DNA of 64,000 nucleotides from Bacillus sp. SKDU12 (GTDB taxonomy: Bacteria; Bacillota; Bacilli; Bacillales; Bacillaceae), in assembly GCF_010093085.1 (NCBI RefSeq), contig NZ_MSRC01000016.1, positions 62,001 to 126,000 on the forward strand, given 5' to 3'. The position numbers were made by a program, and so were the translations under genes. This document shows, piece by piece, positions 39,375-49,005 of this stretch; the first letter of the stretch is position 1; every line of letters starts with the position of its first letter. The notes beneath the pieces are model-generated. The model was given only the letters and a program-made list of their open reading frames with translations. It did no database searches and was not told where the DNA came from.

Positions 39375-40994
39375 TTATTTTTTTGATCCTGCAAGAAGCT
39401 TTTTGGCAATGGCTTCACGAAGCGCTTTTTTGCTGACTTTGCCGACCCCTGTCCGCGGAAAGGAATCGACAAATTCAATCCGGTCGGGGATTTTGTATGC
39501 CGCCAGTCCGCGCTCTCTCAAAAACGCTTTGAGCTCTGCTGCTTTTGGGGCTTCATCCCGGGGAATAATGAACACACAAGATCTTTCGCCAAGAAATTGG
39601 TCAGGCATGGAAACCATTGCGGCATCATGGACAGCCGGATGTGCCAGCAGATGATTTTCTACCTCTTCTGCCGCAACCTTTTCTCCTCCGCGGTTAATTT
39701 GATCCTTCGCCCGGCCTTCAACGACAATATAGCCGTCTGATGTCAGCCTGACGATATCCCCTGTGCGGTAAAAACCGTCCTCTGTAAAAGAAGTGGTATT
39801 ATGCTCATCTGCCTTATAGTAACCTCGAATCGTGTACGGTCCCCGCGTCAGCAGATGTCCTGCTTCACCGGGTTTCACGTCGCGATTCTGATCGTCCCAC
39901 ACGCGTACTTCATCGTATGGAGACATCGGTTTTCCTTGGGTGTTGACAATCACTTCCTCAGGGTCATCAAGTCTCGTATAATTGACAAGCCCCTCTGCCA
40001 TTCCGAACACCTGCTGCAGCGTGCAGCCGAATACTGCTTTCACCTTGCGTGCGGCTTCAGCGCTGAATTTAGCACCTCCGACCTGCAGTACTTGAAGGCT
40101 GGATAAATCGTCACTGCGTGAGGATGCCGCATCCATCCATACCATTGCAAGGGGCGGAACAAGAGCGGTAATCGTGACTTGTTCCCGTTCAATCAAAGGA
40201 AATGCATCATCAGGACTTGGAGAAGGAGATAAAACCACTCTTCCTCCAGCGTATAAAACGCCGAGAACCCCAGGCGAGCTTAGCGGGTAATTGTGTGCCA
40301 TCGGCAGCGCTGCCAAGTACACCGTGCTGCGGTCGAGCCAGCAGACCTCTACACTCCGCCGCAGACTGTATATGTAGTCATCATGAGTCCGCGGGATCAG
40401 CTTTGATAAGCCGGTGCTTCCGCCGGAAAGCTGGAGAAACGCCACATCCGAAGATTTGACTTCAGGCAGTTTTTCAGGTTCTGTGTGCAGCGCCTCCAGA
40501 GGCAAAAATTCCTCCGCTTCACCTGCGACTATAACGTGCTTCAAAGACGGCAGTTTGCTTTGAACCTGTCTGGCGAGTGATCGGTAGTCAAAGCCTGAGT
40601 AAGAGTCGGGAATGATATAAGCTGCCGCTTCCGCAAACTCGCAAAAATATGTAATTTCACTGCTTCGATGTGAAGGCAGTGCGAAGACTGGGAGCGCTCC
40701 CAGACGGAAAAGCGCGAAAATGACTTCAAAAAACTCTGCGATATTCGGCAGCTGTACCACGACACGATCCATCTGTTGAATGCCGAGCTTCTGAAAGCCG
40801 GCAGCCAGACGATCAACTCTTATGTCAAGCTCTCGATAGCTCCAATGAGTGTTCCCGCATGTAATTGCGATGCGATCGCCATATTTCGCAGCCCGGTCTC
40901 TTAACAAATCTCCAAACGTCTCACCGGCCCAGCAGCCGTTTTTCCGATATGTCTCTGCTAACTCTTCAGGCCAAGGAGTAAATCCATTCAGCAT
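39375..40994 (-). CDS. dhbE: 2,3-dihydroxybenzoate-AMP ligase DhbE
   Basis: A 539-residue stand-alone adenylation enzyme that activates 2,3-dihydroxybenzoate with ATP and loads it onto the DhbB aryl carrier. Core motifs: [21 protein letters not shown] near 190-210 (P-loop), [11 protein letters not shown] near 335, YRTGDIV near 410 and [13 protein letters not shown] with the hinge and catalytic lysine region near 430-445; the terminal lysine lies in [10 protein letters not shown]. The ATG at 40994 follows CTGGAGGGATACAAC. Located between dhbC and dhbB; full family length. Confidence 0.97.
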   Translation of the reverse strand: MLNGFTPWPEELAETYRKNGCWAGETFGDLLRDRAAKYGDRIAITCGNTHWSYRELDIRVDRLAAGFQKLGIQQMDRVVVQLPNIAEFFEVIFALFRLGALPVFALPSHRSSEITYFCEFAEAAAYIIPDSYSGFDYRSLARQVQSKLPSLKHVIVAGEAEEFLPLEALHTEPEKLPEVKSSDVAFLQLSGGSTGLSKLIPRTHDDYIYSLRRSVEVCWLDRSTVYLAALPMAHNYPLSSPGVLGVLYAGGRVVLSPSPSPDDAFPLIEREQVTITALVPPLAMVWMDAASSRSDDLSSLQVLQVGGAKFSAEAARKVKAVFGCTLQQVFGMAEGLVNYTRLDDPEEVIVNTQGKPMSPYDEVRVWDDQNRDVKPGEAGHLLTRGPYTIRGYYKADEHNTTSFTEDGFYRTGDIVRLTSDGYIVVEGRAKDQINRGGEKVAAEEVENHLLAHPAVHDAAMVSMPDQFLGERSCVFIIPRDEAPKAAELKAFLRERGLAAYKIPDRIEFVDSFPRTGVGKVSKKALREAIAKKLLAGSKK

Positions 40995-41022
40995 GTTGTA
41001 TCCCTCCAGCAATTCATTCTGA

Positions 41023-42219
41023 TCATATGTGATTCACGCCCATTGCCCGAAGCATTGTCCGAAACTTCGCGGATGTCTCCTGAAGCTCGTCCTCTGGTTT
41101 TGATCCGGCAACAACACCAGCTCCTGCATACAGACGAAGTGAGCGGTCTTCTGCCTCAGCGCAGCGGATCGTGACAATCCATTCTCCGTCACCCGCATCG
41201 TCACACCAGCCGACCATGCCGGTAAAGAAGCCTCGGTCAAACGGTTCAATGCTGTGAATCGCTTCTCTTGCAAGCTCAGTCGGTGTACCGCAGACTGCCG
41301 GCGTCGGATGGAGCGCAGCTGCCAATTCCAGTGCGGTCACGGACGGATCGGATAGCTCTCCCTTAATCACACTGGACAGATGCCACATCGTCTCGGTTTT
41401 GATCAACGAAGGCTGCTCTGGAACATCCAGCGTCCGGCAGAAAGGACGCAGTGCGGACACAACCGCGGCAGCTACAACCGCATGCTCATGGAGATCCTTA
41501 GCGGAAGAAAGCAATTCAGCAGCCCTGCGCTGATCTTCAGCAGGATCGTCACTGCGAGGTCTTGACCCGGCTAATGGATTGGAAACAACTTGAGTCCCCA
41601 TTCTTGAAACGAGAAGCTCCGGACTTGCACCGAGCAGTGTTCGGAAAGAAGCCGTTTCCGCTTCGCCGGACACATCAGCGGCAAACGTGTAGCCGTGTGT
41701 GTTATGCTGCGCCAGATGGTGAAGCAGTTCATCTGTCTGAATCGGTTCAGACGTGGTCAAATGCAATGACCTAGATAGGACGATCTTGCTGAGTGTCCCA
41801 TTGTCAATGAGCGCCAGACCTTGTTTGACACCATGTTTATAATCCTCTGGTGCAGGAACAGGCTCTATGTGGTATGTATGCTTAGGCTGCTGTTCCTTAT
41901 CCGCACGGTCAAATTGAAGCGGTCCTGACCAGTGCACTTCTTCAGGAACAATGAGGCGCGCTGCTTTTATATGATCAAAAGGAACGGCTCCGACAACAAG
42001 CGGACGGCTTTGTCCCGAGTGTTTTGCCTGATTCAGCGCCTCTGCTATCCGAACAGAAAGGGATTCAATTTGGTTATTCCCGTCTGCTTTCGGCACGATT
42101 TCACATACGCCTTTCGCCAGCAGGACGCGCTGAGGAGAAGCTAAGAAAAAAGCACCCGGCTGATACTCATGAAGCAAATGGTCCGCTTTGGTTTGTGATA
42201 TCACGTTTTGTTCCAACAT
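41023..42219 (-). CDS. dhbC: Isochorismate synthase DhbC
   Basis: A 398-residue enzyme converting chorismate to isochorismate, the first committed step to 2,3-dihydroxybenzoate. The chorismate-binding domain shows [10 protein letters not shown] near 150, [10 protein letters not shown] near 200, NPLAGSRPR near 213, TETMWHLSS near 290, [11 protein letters not shown] near 325 and [14 protein letters not shown] near 345. ATG follows AAGGGAGGTTTATAAGA. Located 27 bases after dhbA, second gene of the operon. Homologous to EntC and MenF; the siderophore context makes DhbC the clear choice. Confidence 0.97.
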   Translation of the reverse strand: MLEQNVISQTKADHLLHEYQPGAFFLASPQRVLLAKGVCEIVPKADGNNQIESLSVRIAEALNQAKHSGQSRPLVVGAVPFDHIKAARLIVPEEVHWSGPLQFDRADKEQQPKHTYHIEPVPAPEDYKHGVKQGLALIDNGTLSKIVLSRSLHLTTSEPIQTDELLHHLAQHNTHGYTFAADVSGEAETASFRTLLGASPELLVSRMGTQVVSNPLAGSRPRSDDPAEDQRRAAELLSSAKDLHEHAVVAAAVVSALRPFCRTLDVPEQPSLIKTETMWHLSSVIKGELSDPSVTALELAAALHPTPAVCGTPTELAREAIHSIEPFDRGFFTGMVGWCDDAGDGEWIVTIRCAEAEDRSLRLYAGAGVVAGSKPEDELQETSAKFRTMLRAMGVNHI

Positions 42220-42246
42220 TCTTATAAACCTCCCTTTTAAATTGAG

Positions 42247-43032
42247 TTACACGCCTAAGGTCGCGCCGCCATCGACACATAAATTATGCATCGTAATATG
42301 CCCCGCCTGGCCGGAAACCAAAAAGAGCACGGCGTTTGCTATATCCGAAGGCTGAGCCAGTTTTTTGAGCGGGATTCCCGTCTTAAATGTCTCAAGTGAT
42401 CCTTTAATGACGTGCTCTGCTCCATTGTCATCGGCCCATAATGACCACTGCATGTCTGTTTCCGTAGATCCGGGTGACACAATATTGCAGCGGATATTAT
42501 ATTCTGCAAGCTCGAGGCCAAGGCATTTCGTAAACATCACAGCTGCAGCTTTTGAAGAGGCATATGCCGCCATAGATGTCCTTGGCACACCGGCAGCATT
42601 TGATCCCACTGTTACAATCGAACCTGATCTCCGGCCCATCATATATTTGCTGACTGAACGCGAGGCGTTAAATACGCCAGTCGAATTCACTGAAAACGTG
42701 GCTTCCCATTCCTCATCGCTGAGTGAATGGATCAATCCGGGGCGAAGGACTCCCGCTACATTCACTAAAATATCAATCGGTCCGATTTCATGCTCAATGC
42801 GCGCCGTGGTCTCGTCAACCGCCGCGCTGTCCCTTACATCCGCGGCAAAAGCATTCGCATCGCAGCCTTCCGCTTTCAGGCTGTTCACAACCTGTCCCAG
42901 CTTTTCAGGATTATAATCAACGGCTGCAATGTGTGCGCCTTGGCCGGCCAACGTCCGCGCAACAGCTTCACCAATCCCTTGGGCAGCTCCTGTAATCAAA
43001 GCAATTTTTCCCTTTATATCCATTTCAGTCAT
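42247..43032 (-). CDS. dhbA: 2,3-dihydro-2,3-dihydroxybenzoate dehydrogenase DhbA
   Basis: A 261-residue short-chain dehydrogenase producing 2,3-dihydroxybenzoate and NADH. Cofactor motif TGAAQGIGEAVA near 14-25, NVAGVLRPG near 90, catalytic serine in VTVGSNAAG and Y-x-x-x-K in YASSK near 157. The ATG at 43032 follows AGAAAGGAATTGATGAT; a methionine three codons later is another possible start. First gene of the dhb operon, behind the Fur box at 43110-43128, so expected to be repressed by Fur with iron. Confidence 0.97.
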   Translation of the reverse strand: MTEMDIKGKIALITGAAQGIGEAVARTLAGQGAHIAAVDYNPEKLGQVVNSLKAEGCDANAFAADVRDSAAVDETTARIEHEIGPIDILVNVAGVLRPGLIHSLSDEEWEATFSVNSTGVFNASRSVSKYMMGRRSGSIVTVGSNAAGVPRTSMAAYASSKAAAVMFTKCLGLELAEYNIRCNIVSPGSTETDMQWSLWADDNGAEHVIKGSLETFKTGIPLKKLAQPSDIANAVLFLVSGQAGHITMHNLCVDGGATLGV

Positions 43033-43109
43033 ATCATCAATTCCTTTCTTACTTTTGATGCCGAACGGATAGCCGGTGGAAAAGACTTTTGCACCTCACA
43101 ACATTAATT

Positions 43110-43128
43110 GATAATGATTATCATTATC
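43110..43128. promoter_or_regulatory. Fur box of the dhb operon
   Basis: GATAATGATTATCATTATC, a perfect match to the classical 19-bp Fur palindrome, about 80 bases before the dhbA start. Confidence 0.95.
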
Positions 43129-43196
43129 AATTATAAAAATAATCATATCCAAATGTCACGTGACAGTCAAATATAATTTCAATGATGAATCCTTTA

Positions 43197-43228
43197 TTTT
43201 TAGAAACAAGGCTGAGGAAGTCTCAGCC
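43197..43228 (-). terminator. besA terminator
   Basis: GGCTGAG / CTCAGCC hairpin overlapping the besA stop codon, followed on the minus strand by a T-rich stretch. Confidence 0.6.
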
Positions 43229-44104
43229 TATTGATAGATGCGGTCCGTCGGGGTGAAGTGCAAAACGAAGCGCCCGGCTGACCAAAACAGGAAGAACTGA
43301 AATATGCCCTTCTTCTGAAAACTCACAAAAATCTGCTCGGACGCCATATTCCGATAAAGCGCCCAGCCGCTCGTAAAGCTCCCTTGCATTATCATTCATT
43401 CCGCTTTTATGATGCCGCTCCCATTCTCCTGCGGCAAGCAGGAGATTGATAGGCTGGCTGTGTTTCTTGAAGTGCGAGGCGAAATGGTCCGCTTTCTCGA
43501 GAATAAACGGTTTATTCCAATGGATGGAGGGACTCCCCGCGACATATGTTTGAAACGCATTCGGCTTTGATAATAGAACCTGCAGCACAAACAGCCCGCC
43601 AAGCGAGTGCCCAAAGATTGTTTGTCTGTTTCTGTCAATTGGATAATCTCGTTCTATCTGTGGTTTCAGCTTTTCCTCAATAAATCTGAAAAAGCCCTCT
43701 GCTCCGCCATGCTCCGGCCAAGCTTTTCCGTCAGGCCTTTTCGGCAGCTTTGATTGAGCTGTCGGCATCGTAAAATCCCGGTGACGCGCTGAGGAGAATG
43801 GTTCTGCTGTTTCATAGCCGATACCGACGATCACAGCAGGGATCACGCCAGTTTTTTCAGGACGGCGCCCTTGTATTCGAACGGCTTCAGCCATCGTTCC
43901 GAAGATAGAATTGGCATCCAGCAGATAAATAACCGGATAACCAGTGGGCGGCGGAGACGTACATGGTTTCGAGATGAAAATTTGATAGGCACGGTTTTCA
44001 TCTCGTGAAAACATCTTCCGCACTTCTGTACCAGGAATGGTAAACGCGTTTTGTACTCCGCTTTTAGCCCAGTCTGTTGTTTTCTCATTCATGCAGTACG
44101 ACAT
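43223..44104 (-). CDS. besA: Trilactone hydrolase BesA (bacillibactin esterase)
   Basis: A 293-residue alpha/beta hydrolase (also yuiI) that opens the trilactone ring of ferric bacillibactin so iron can be released. The nucleophile elbow GHSLGGLFV is near residue 160, the oxyanion region PVIYLLDANS near 60, and a late histidine in EEGHISV near 270 completes the triad. No signal peptide, consistent with a cytoplasmic enzyme. Transcribed from its own Fur-controlled promoter, separate from dhb; ATG follows TAGGAGAGGAATGTCGT. A few residues longer than the 168 form. Confidence 0.94.
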   Translation of the reverse strand: MSYCMNEKTTDWAKSGVQNAFTIPGTEVRKMFSRDENRAYQIFISKPCTSPPPTGYPVIYLLDANSIFGTMAEAVRIQGRRPEKTGVIPAVIVGIGYETAEPFSSARHRDFTMPTAQSKLPKRPDGKAWPEHGGAEGFFRFIEEKLKPQIERDYPIDRNRQTIFGHSLGGLFVLQVLLSKPNAFQTYVAGSPSIHWNKPFILEKADHFASHFKKHSQPINLLLAAGEWERHHKSGMNDNARELYERLGALSEYGVRADFCEFSEEGHISVLPVLVSRALRFALHPDGPHLSIG

Positions 44105-44133
44105 TCCTCTCCTAAAAATAAACCGTAATTATT

Positions 44134-44152
44134 GATAATGATTTTCACTATC
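44134..44152. promoter_or_regulatory. Fur box of besA
   Basis: GATAATGATTTTCACTATC, 17 of 19 matches to the Fur palindrome, 30 bases before the besA start. Confidence 0.9.
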
Positions 44153-44204
44153 AATTATATAACTCAAATAATAGGTTCTTATCCAAAGAAAGTCAACTTT
44201 TTCC

Positions 44205-44241
44205 CAAATAAAAAAGGCACCTTCATCGAATAAGGTACCTT
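44205..44241 (-). terminator. yuiH terminator
   Basis: AAGGCACCTT / AAGGTACCTT hairpin followed by TTTTTTATTT on the minus strand; lies after yuiH and upstream of the besA promoter. Confidence 0.7.
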
Positions 44242-44305
44242 AAGACTATCAACAGCGGAATCAAGCCTTGACAAACATGACATTATCCCTACTGAAAACA
44301 GAACT

Positions 44306-44902
44306 TTAATCCCATGTGAATCTTTGGTTTTGCCAAGGATCTCCTCTCATGTGATAGCCGTTCTGCTCCCAAAAGCCAGAGTGGTTCTCCTTCGTAAATT
44401 GGATACCGCGCAGCCACTTGGCGCTTTTCCAAAAATATAGATGCGGAAACACGCCTCGCAGCGGGAAGCCGTGTTCAGGCGATAAAGGTTCACCATTATG
44501 CATATAAGCCAAAAGCGAAGTGTCAGCCAAAAAATCATCAAGCGGCAGATTAGTGGTCCAGCCCTCTTCCGCATGTAAAATGACGTAGCCCGCTTCTTCT
44601 TTCACACCCGCTTTTTCCGCGATATCACGTGCCCTTACGCCTTGCCACACATTATCAAGCCTTGACCAGCCAGTGACGCAGTGGATATCATTTTTTGATT
44701 CGTGCTGAGGAAAGGCTTTGACATCTTCAAAGCTTAGCAGCATGGGATGGTCAACCAATCCGTATATTTGAAGATTCCATTTCGCTAAATCCTCGTAATA
44801 TGGGACACTTCCTGTATGAAGTACAGGAAATGAAGTTGTAACATTTTGGTTTGGCGGCACTCTTCCCGATTGATCGGATTGCTTTGTTTTTCCGAAATAC
44901 AT
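44306..44902 (-). CDS. yuiH: Molybdopterin-dependent oxidoreductase-like protein YuiH
   Basis: A 198-residue protein of the sulfite-oxidase-type molybdopterin-binding fold (MsrP/YedY relatives). The conserved cysteine that would ligate molybdenum lies in DIHCVTGWSRLDNVWQGV near 74-91; LRGVFPHLYFWKSAKWLRGI near 148-168 is also family-typical. There is no twin-arginine signal, so it appears to be cytoplasmic, unlike MsrP. Substrate unknown. The gene is divergent from bioY, with the BirA operator in between. ATG follows AAAAGGAGGATTCTGT. Confidence 0.9.
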   Translation of the reverse strand: MYFGKTKQSDQSGRVPPNQNVTTSFPVLHTGSVPYYEDLAKWNLQIYGLVDHPMLLSFEDVKAFPQHESKNDIHCVTGWSRLDNVWQGVRARDIAEKAGVKEEAGYVILHAEEGWTTNLPLDDFLADTSLLAYMHNGEPLSPEHGFPLRGVFPHLYFWKSAKWLRGIQFTKENHSGFWEQNGYHMRGDPWQNQRFTWD

Positions 44903-44916
44903 ACAGAATCCTCCTT

Positions 44917-44947
44917 TTGTTAACCTTTTTTCAATTCATGTTGACAA
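44917..44947 (+). promoter_or_regulatory. BirA (biotin repressor) operator of bioY
   Basis: TTGTTAAC, 15 bases, GTTGACAA: an inverted repeat fitting the known Bacillus BirA operator. The right half contains a TTGACA -35 box, so biotin-bound BirA would block this promoter. It lies between yuiH and bioY. Confidence 0.88.
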
Positions 44948-45003
44948 CCTTTATGTTCTTTATTACGCTATGATTGTGTATGTAAACCTAAGGGGGAACA
45001 ACA

Positions 45004-45606
45004 ATGAAACGACATCCACTTCGCGCGGGAGATATGGCTCTGATCGGCATGTTCGCCGCGCTTATGGCCGTTGGCGCCAACATTACATCAGTGGCACCTT
45101 TTTTTCAAGTGGCCGGTATTCCGCTGTCGATGCAGCCTTTTTTCTGTCTCTTGGCGGCCTTGCTTCTCGGCAGCAAACGAGCAGCGATTGCCATGATCGT
45201 CTATGCGATGGTCGGATTGGCTGGAGCGCCCGTGTTTGCTAAGTTTTCAGCCGGCCTTGCACCATTTGTCGGTCAAAGCGGCGGATTTATTCTTTCATAC
45301 ATTCCGGCAGCATTTGCAGCAGGATGGTTTTTAGAACGCAAAATTCACCCTCGCAAAACTCAATTTTTGATAGCTTCACTTATCGGAACAGCCATCATGT
45401 ATATTATCGGCACGACCTATACGTATCTTGCACTGAAGCTGTGGATTCATACGCCAGTAAGCTACAGCACAGCTTGGGGGTATATGACTTGGTTTATGGT
45501 AAAGGACACAGCGCTGGCTGTGATACTGACGTTTATCGCTCCTGCGCTCTACCGCTCGATCCATAAAGCAACCGGCTTTAACAGAAATCACATATCATCC
45601 ACATAA
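45004..45606 (+). CDS. bioYB: Biotin transporter substrate-binding protein BioY (YuiG)
   Basis: A 200-residue S-component with about six membrane helices. Family motifs: ITSVAPFFQVAGIPLSMQPFFCLLAALLLG near 20-50 (the biotin-site region) and LAGAPVFAKFSAGLAPFVGQSGGF near 75-98. BioY captures biotin and either works with an energy-coupling ECF module or transports alone. ATG follows GGGGGAACAACA. Control by BirA is strongly supported by the operator upstream. Named bioYB or yuiG in 168. Confidence 0.93.
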   Translation: MKRHPLRAGDMALIGMFAALMAVGANITSVAPFFQVAGIPLSMQPFFCLLAALLLGSKRAAIAMIVYAMVGLAGAPVFAKFSAGLAPFVGQSGGFILSYIPAAFAAGWFLERKIHPRKTQFLIASLIGTAIMYIIGTTYTYLALKLWIHTPVSYSTAWGYMTWFMVKDTALAVILTFIAPALYRSIHKATGFNRNHISST

Positions 45607-45630
45607 CCGTTCTTTTGGACGGTTTTTTAT
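45605..45630 (+). terminator. bioY terminator
   Basis: AACCGT / ACGGTT hairpin followed by TTTTAT, overlapping the bioY stop. Confidence 0.7.
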
Positions 45631-45641
45631 CATAACGAGAA

Positions 45642-45668
45642 AAGGCTTCCCAGTAAAGGGAAGCCTTC
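45642..45668 (-). terminator. First copy of the AAGGCTTCCC hairpin
   Basis: AAGGCTTCCC / GGGAAGCCTT hairpin with loop AGTAAA, nearly identical to the yuiF terminator at 45844-45869. Confidence 0.65.
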
Positions 45669-45843
45669 CGATTGTTGACAAAATCCTAAAACGGTTTACC
45701 TTTTAGGATTTTGTTATCTTTTCAGCGTGATTGAAAACCCTTGAAGTCTAGGAAGGGCGAGCATCGGAGCACAGCGAATGTTCTAATTCGTGAGCACCGA
45801 CGCGCAGGCCTGACAACGAATGCAAGGGTTTGTCGACACGCTG
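45669..45843. repeat. Hairpin element between two copies of the yuiF terminator
   Basis: A 175-base segment. A first hairpin has AAAATCCTAAAA / TTTTAGGATTTT arms (about 45680-45714). The second, longer structure pairs CAGCGTG and AAACCCTTG (about 45724-45746) with CAAGGGTTT and CACGCTG (about 45822-45843), with further internal pairing. It is flanked by two copies of the same terminator. From memory it resembles a repeated hairpin-forming element of roughly 190 bases found several times in B. subtilis 168. No open reading frame fits it well. Confidence 0.6.
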
Positions 45844-45872
45844 AAGGCTTCCCGGTAAAGGGAAGCCTTTGT
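45844..45872 (-). terminator. yuiF terminator (second copy of the hairpin)
   Basis: AAGGCTTCCC / GGGAAGCCTT with loop GGTAAA, directly after the yuiF stop. Confidence 0.75.
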
Positions 45873-45874
45873 CT

Positions 45875-47203
45875 TTATAAAACAAGCGCCGCAATCCAGC
45901 CAAAGAGGATAAGCGGGATATTGTAAAAGAGAAATGTCGGCACACAAGTGTCCCAAATGTGGTGATGCTGGCCGTCTGCACTCAACCCTGAAGTCGGTCC
46001 AAGCGTACTGTCACTGGCGGGTGAACCGGCATCGCCAAGCGCAGCAGCCGCTCCGATAATCGCAATCGTCGCCATCGGACTGAAACCGAGCTGCATACAT
46101 AGAGGCACAAAGATGGTTGCGATAACTGGAATCGTCGCAAAAGAAGATCCAATCCCCATTGTAATGAACAAGCCGACAATAAGCATCAGCAATGCACCTA
46201 GTGACTGATTGTGTCCCATAATGCCAGCCGCTGTTTTCACTAGTGCCTCAACATCTCCGGTTTTCGTCAATACATTTGAAAACCCGGCTGCAACGAGCAT
46301 GACAAAGCCGATAAAGGCCATTAAAACCATACCGTCTGTAATAAGTGAGTCCGCCTCATCACGCTTCATCACACCGCTGACAAACAGAATAACCAGACCT
46401 GCCAGCGCTCCCATAATCATTCCTTCTACTCCCAAAGTCTGCGATAAATAAAGCTGGACGCCTAGTGACACTGCGATGGCAAGAGCCGCGATAGCCAGGC
46501 TTTTTTTCGTGTAGGGAGAAGCGGCTGCACCGGATATTTCTTTTGTTTCATATGTCTTTGGCTTACGGAATACGATGATTGACAAAATCAGACCTACGAC
46601 CATACCCCCAACTGGAATCATTAAAGCGTACGGGATATCACCTAAAGATACGGTTAACCCTGCATCAGCCATATTGTCCTTCAGCATGCCCTGGAAGATT
46701 TGTCCGAAACCGATCGGCACTAAAATATAAGGCGCCGTTAAACCGAATGTGATCACACAAGCAATCAGACGGCGGTCCATTTCAAGTTCATTAAAGATTT
46801 TCAAAAGCGGCGGAATCAGCACCGGGATAAAGGCGATGTGAACCGGAACCACGTTTTGTGAAAAACAAGCTATCATTAAAATAATCAGCACAATCAGCAC
46901 TTTGGACAGTGCTTTTTTACGAGTGTCTTCTTTATTTCCGATTAATTTAACGGACGCTTCCACCATTGCGTCCGGAAGACCTGTTTTTGTTAAAGCCGCA
47001 GCAAACGCGCCAAGCATGGCGTAGCTGACGGCAACGGTGGCATTTCCGCCAAGACCGTCTGTAAAAGCTTTGACGGTTTCGCCAAGACCAAGCCCGCCTG
47101 TTAATCCGCCGGCCAAGGCGCCTATAATTAATGCGATAACAATATTGACACGCAGCAGGCTTAAAACAAGCATAAGCAGCACTGCGATAACGACTGCATT
47201 CAT
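45875..47203 (-). CDS. yuiF: Na+/H+ antiporter NhaC-like / amino acid permease YuiF
   Basis: A 442-residue transporter with about 11-12 membrane helices. The conserved segment [36 protein letters not shown] family region lies near residues 35-70 and [16 protein letters not shown] near 400. The family (Na+/H+ antiporter related, including histidine or basic amino acid permeases) leaves the substrate open. The ATG at 47203 follows TTTTGGAGGGGTATC; the longer upstream frame has no ribosome site. Followed by a hairpin terminator. Confidence 0.88.
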   Translation of the reverse strand: [442 protein letters not shown]

Positions 47204-47299
47204 GATACCCCTCCAAAAATCCTTTAGTTTGCTAATGTAGTAGATAAATAAAGTATGGAGGTATCGTATCATAATCGACACGCTTTAGTCAACTAAAGA

Positions 47300-47342
47300 T
47301 TTCAGAAGAAAACATGCCTGCTGTTGAAGGCAGCAGGCATGT
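47300..47342 (-). terminator. pepA terminator
   Basis: ACATGCCTGCTG / CAGCAGGCATGT perfect hairpin with a seven-base loop, followed by TTTTCTTCT on the minus strand. Confidence 0.8.
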
Positions 47343-47346
47343 CACA

Positions 47347-48849
47347 TTATACGTTTTTATCTTCGTCCAATGTAAATCGCTCCGCCAGTGTTGCCAGTGT
47401 TCTAGCCATGACGCCAGTGGCCCCTGATGGACCAAAGCAGGTTGCTTTATTCGATGTGGCAGTACCCGCAATATCAAGGTGAACCCAAGGCGTTGCTTCA
47501 GCAAATTCACCAAGAAATGTTCCAGCCATAATCGCATGTCCTTCTCGTCCCGGCGAATTGCTGAGATCCGCCATTTGGCTGCTTTTCACACGCTTTTTAT
47601 CCTTCTCTGTTATCGGCAGCTGCCAGATCGCCTCGCCGCACTCTTGTGCAGCATCAGCTACCTGCTGATAAAAGCTTTGATCATTGGTCATAGCGCCGGT
47701 TGTTTCTTTTCCTAATGCTACAACGACACCGCCGGTAAGTGTAGCCACATCAACTAGAGCTGACGCGCCATGCTGTTTTGCATATGTAATGCCATCAGCT
47801 AGCACAAGTCTTCCTTCAGCATCCGTATTGAGGATTTCAATCGTTTTTCCGCTTAATGATACGATGACATCATCAGGCTTCATCGCACTGCCGGAGATCA
47901 TGTTGTCGGTAGACGGAATAACCGCCAGCACGTTTTGCTCAGGGCGAAGCTCTCCGATCGTTTCCATCGCACCGAAAATGGCGGCTGCTCCTCCCATATC
48001 AGATTTCATGCCTACAATGCCGGATTTCGTTTTTATGGAGTAGCCGCCTGTATCAAAAGTAATCCCTTTTCCGACAAGTCCCACGACGTTTTCCCATTCC
48101 TTTTTGCCCTGATACTTCATCACAATCATTTTTGGCGGTTCAGTCGATCCCTGGTTTACCGCAAGTATTCCGCCCATACCGAGCTCTTCCATCTCTGATT
48201 TCTCCAATATCTCACACTCAAAATCATATTTCGCACAAAGCTCCTCTGCATAAGAAGCAAGATCGGTGGCTGTCAGCATGTTCCCCGGCATATTCACAAG
48301 CGTTCTTGCTGAATTTGTCCCTTGCCCATAGGCCTGACCGACGCGAAGTCCTGCCCGCACTTCCTGTGTATCTTCATCTGTAACGGCGTACACAGCTTCA
48401 ATTTGCTTAGCAGGCTCATTCGATTTGTGCTTATAATCCTTTACCTCATAGGAAGCCAGCAAACAGCTTTCAGCTAAAGCATGAGCGGCATCAGCTGGAG
48501 GCACATCTTCCGAAATAAACGTATCAAGCAGAACCGTTACTTCTTGTTTTCGGTCTTTATGAATAGCTTGAAACACATGGGCAAAATGTTCTTTCGCCTG
48601 TTCAAACGAATAATTGGCTTCTCTTCCAAGACCAACGAAATAAATTCGTTTCATACCCGCAGAAGATGGGGGGAATACTTTTGATACTTGATTCGGTTTC
48701 GATGAGACATCACCATCTTTCAAAAGCTGTGTCAGATGGCCTTCCAGCACGTCATCAATTTCCAATGCTTTTCCTGTCAGCTGGCTTTTTTGAAAAAGCC
48801 CGACGACAAGGGTTTCTGTATGCTCTAATTGCTGAATCGCATAAAACAT
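47347..48849 (-). CDS. pepA: Leucyl aminopeptidase (M17) YuiE
   Basis: A 500-residue cytosolic zinc/manganese aminopeptidase of the M17 family. The catalytic lysine region [16 protein letters not shown] is near 263-278, SDMGGAAAI near 285, and the signature [13 protein letters not shown] near 343-355 supplies metal ligands and the catalytic arginine. The N-terminal domain (about 1-160) is less conserved. ATG follows GTTAGGAGTGTAAGCCT. Divergent from yuiD; monocistronic with its own terminator. In 168 it is called yuiE or pepA. It releases N-terminal residues from peptides in protein turnover. Confidence 0.95.
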   Translation of the reverse strand: MFYAIQQLEHTETLVVGLFQKSQLTGKALEIDDVLEGHLTQLLKDGDVSSKPNQVSKVFPPSSAGMKRIYFVGLGREANYSFEQAKEHFAHVFQAIHKDRKQEVTVLLDTFISEDVPPADAAHALAESCLLASYEVKDYKHKSNEPAKQIEAVYAVTDEDTQEVRAGLRVGQAYGQGTNSARTLVNMPGNMLTATDLASYAEELCAKYDFECEILEKSEMEELGMGGILAVNQGSTEPPKMIVMKYQGKKEWENVVGLVGKGITFDTGGYSIKTKSGIVGMKSDMGGAAAIFGAMETIGELRPEQNVLAVIPSTDNMISGSAMKPDDVIVSLSGKTIEILNTDAEGRLVLADGITYAKQHGASALVDVATLTGGVVVALGKETTGAMTNDQSFYQQVADAAQECGEAIWQLPITEKDKKRVKSSQMADLSNSPGREGHAIMAGTFLGEFAEATPWVHLDIAGTATSNKATCFGPSGATGVMARTLATLAERFTLDEDKNV

Positions 48850-49005
48850 AGGCTTACACTCCTAACGTAATGGGTATTTGTAATGAACAATGGTATAATA
48901 GGAAAAACATTCTTTCCATTACACTTATTTTATCAAACAACAGTCTAAGACTTGTTTTTTTCTTTTGAAACACGAAGGATTTTTTAAATAGAAAGGATGT
49001 CGCCG

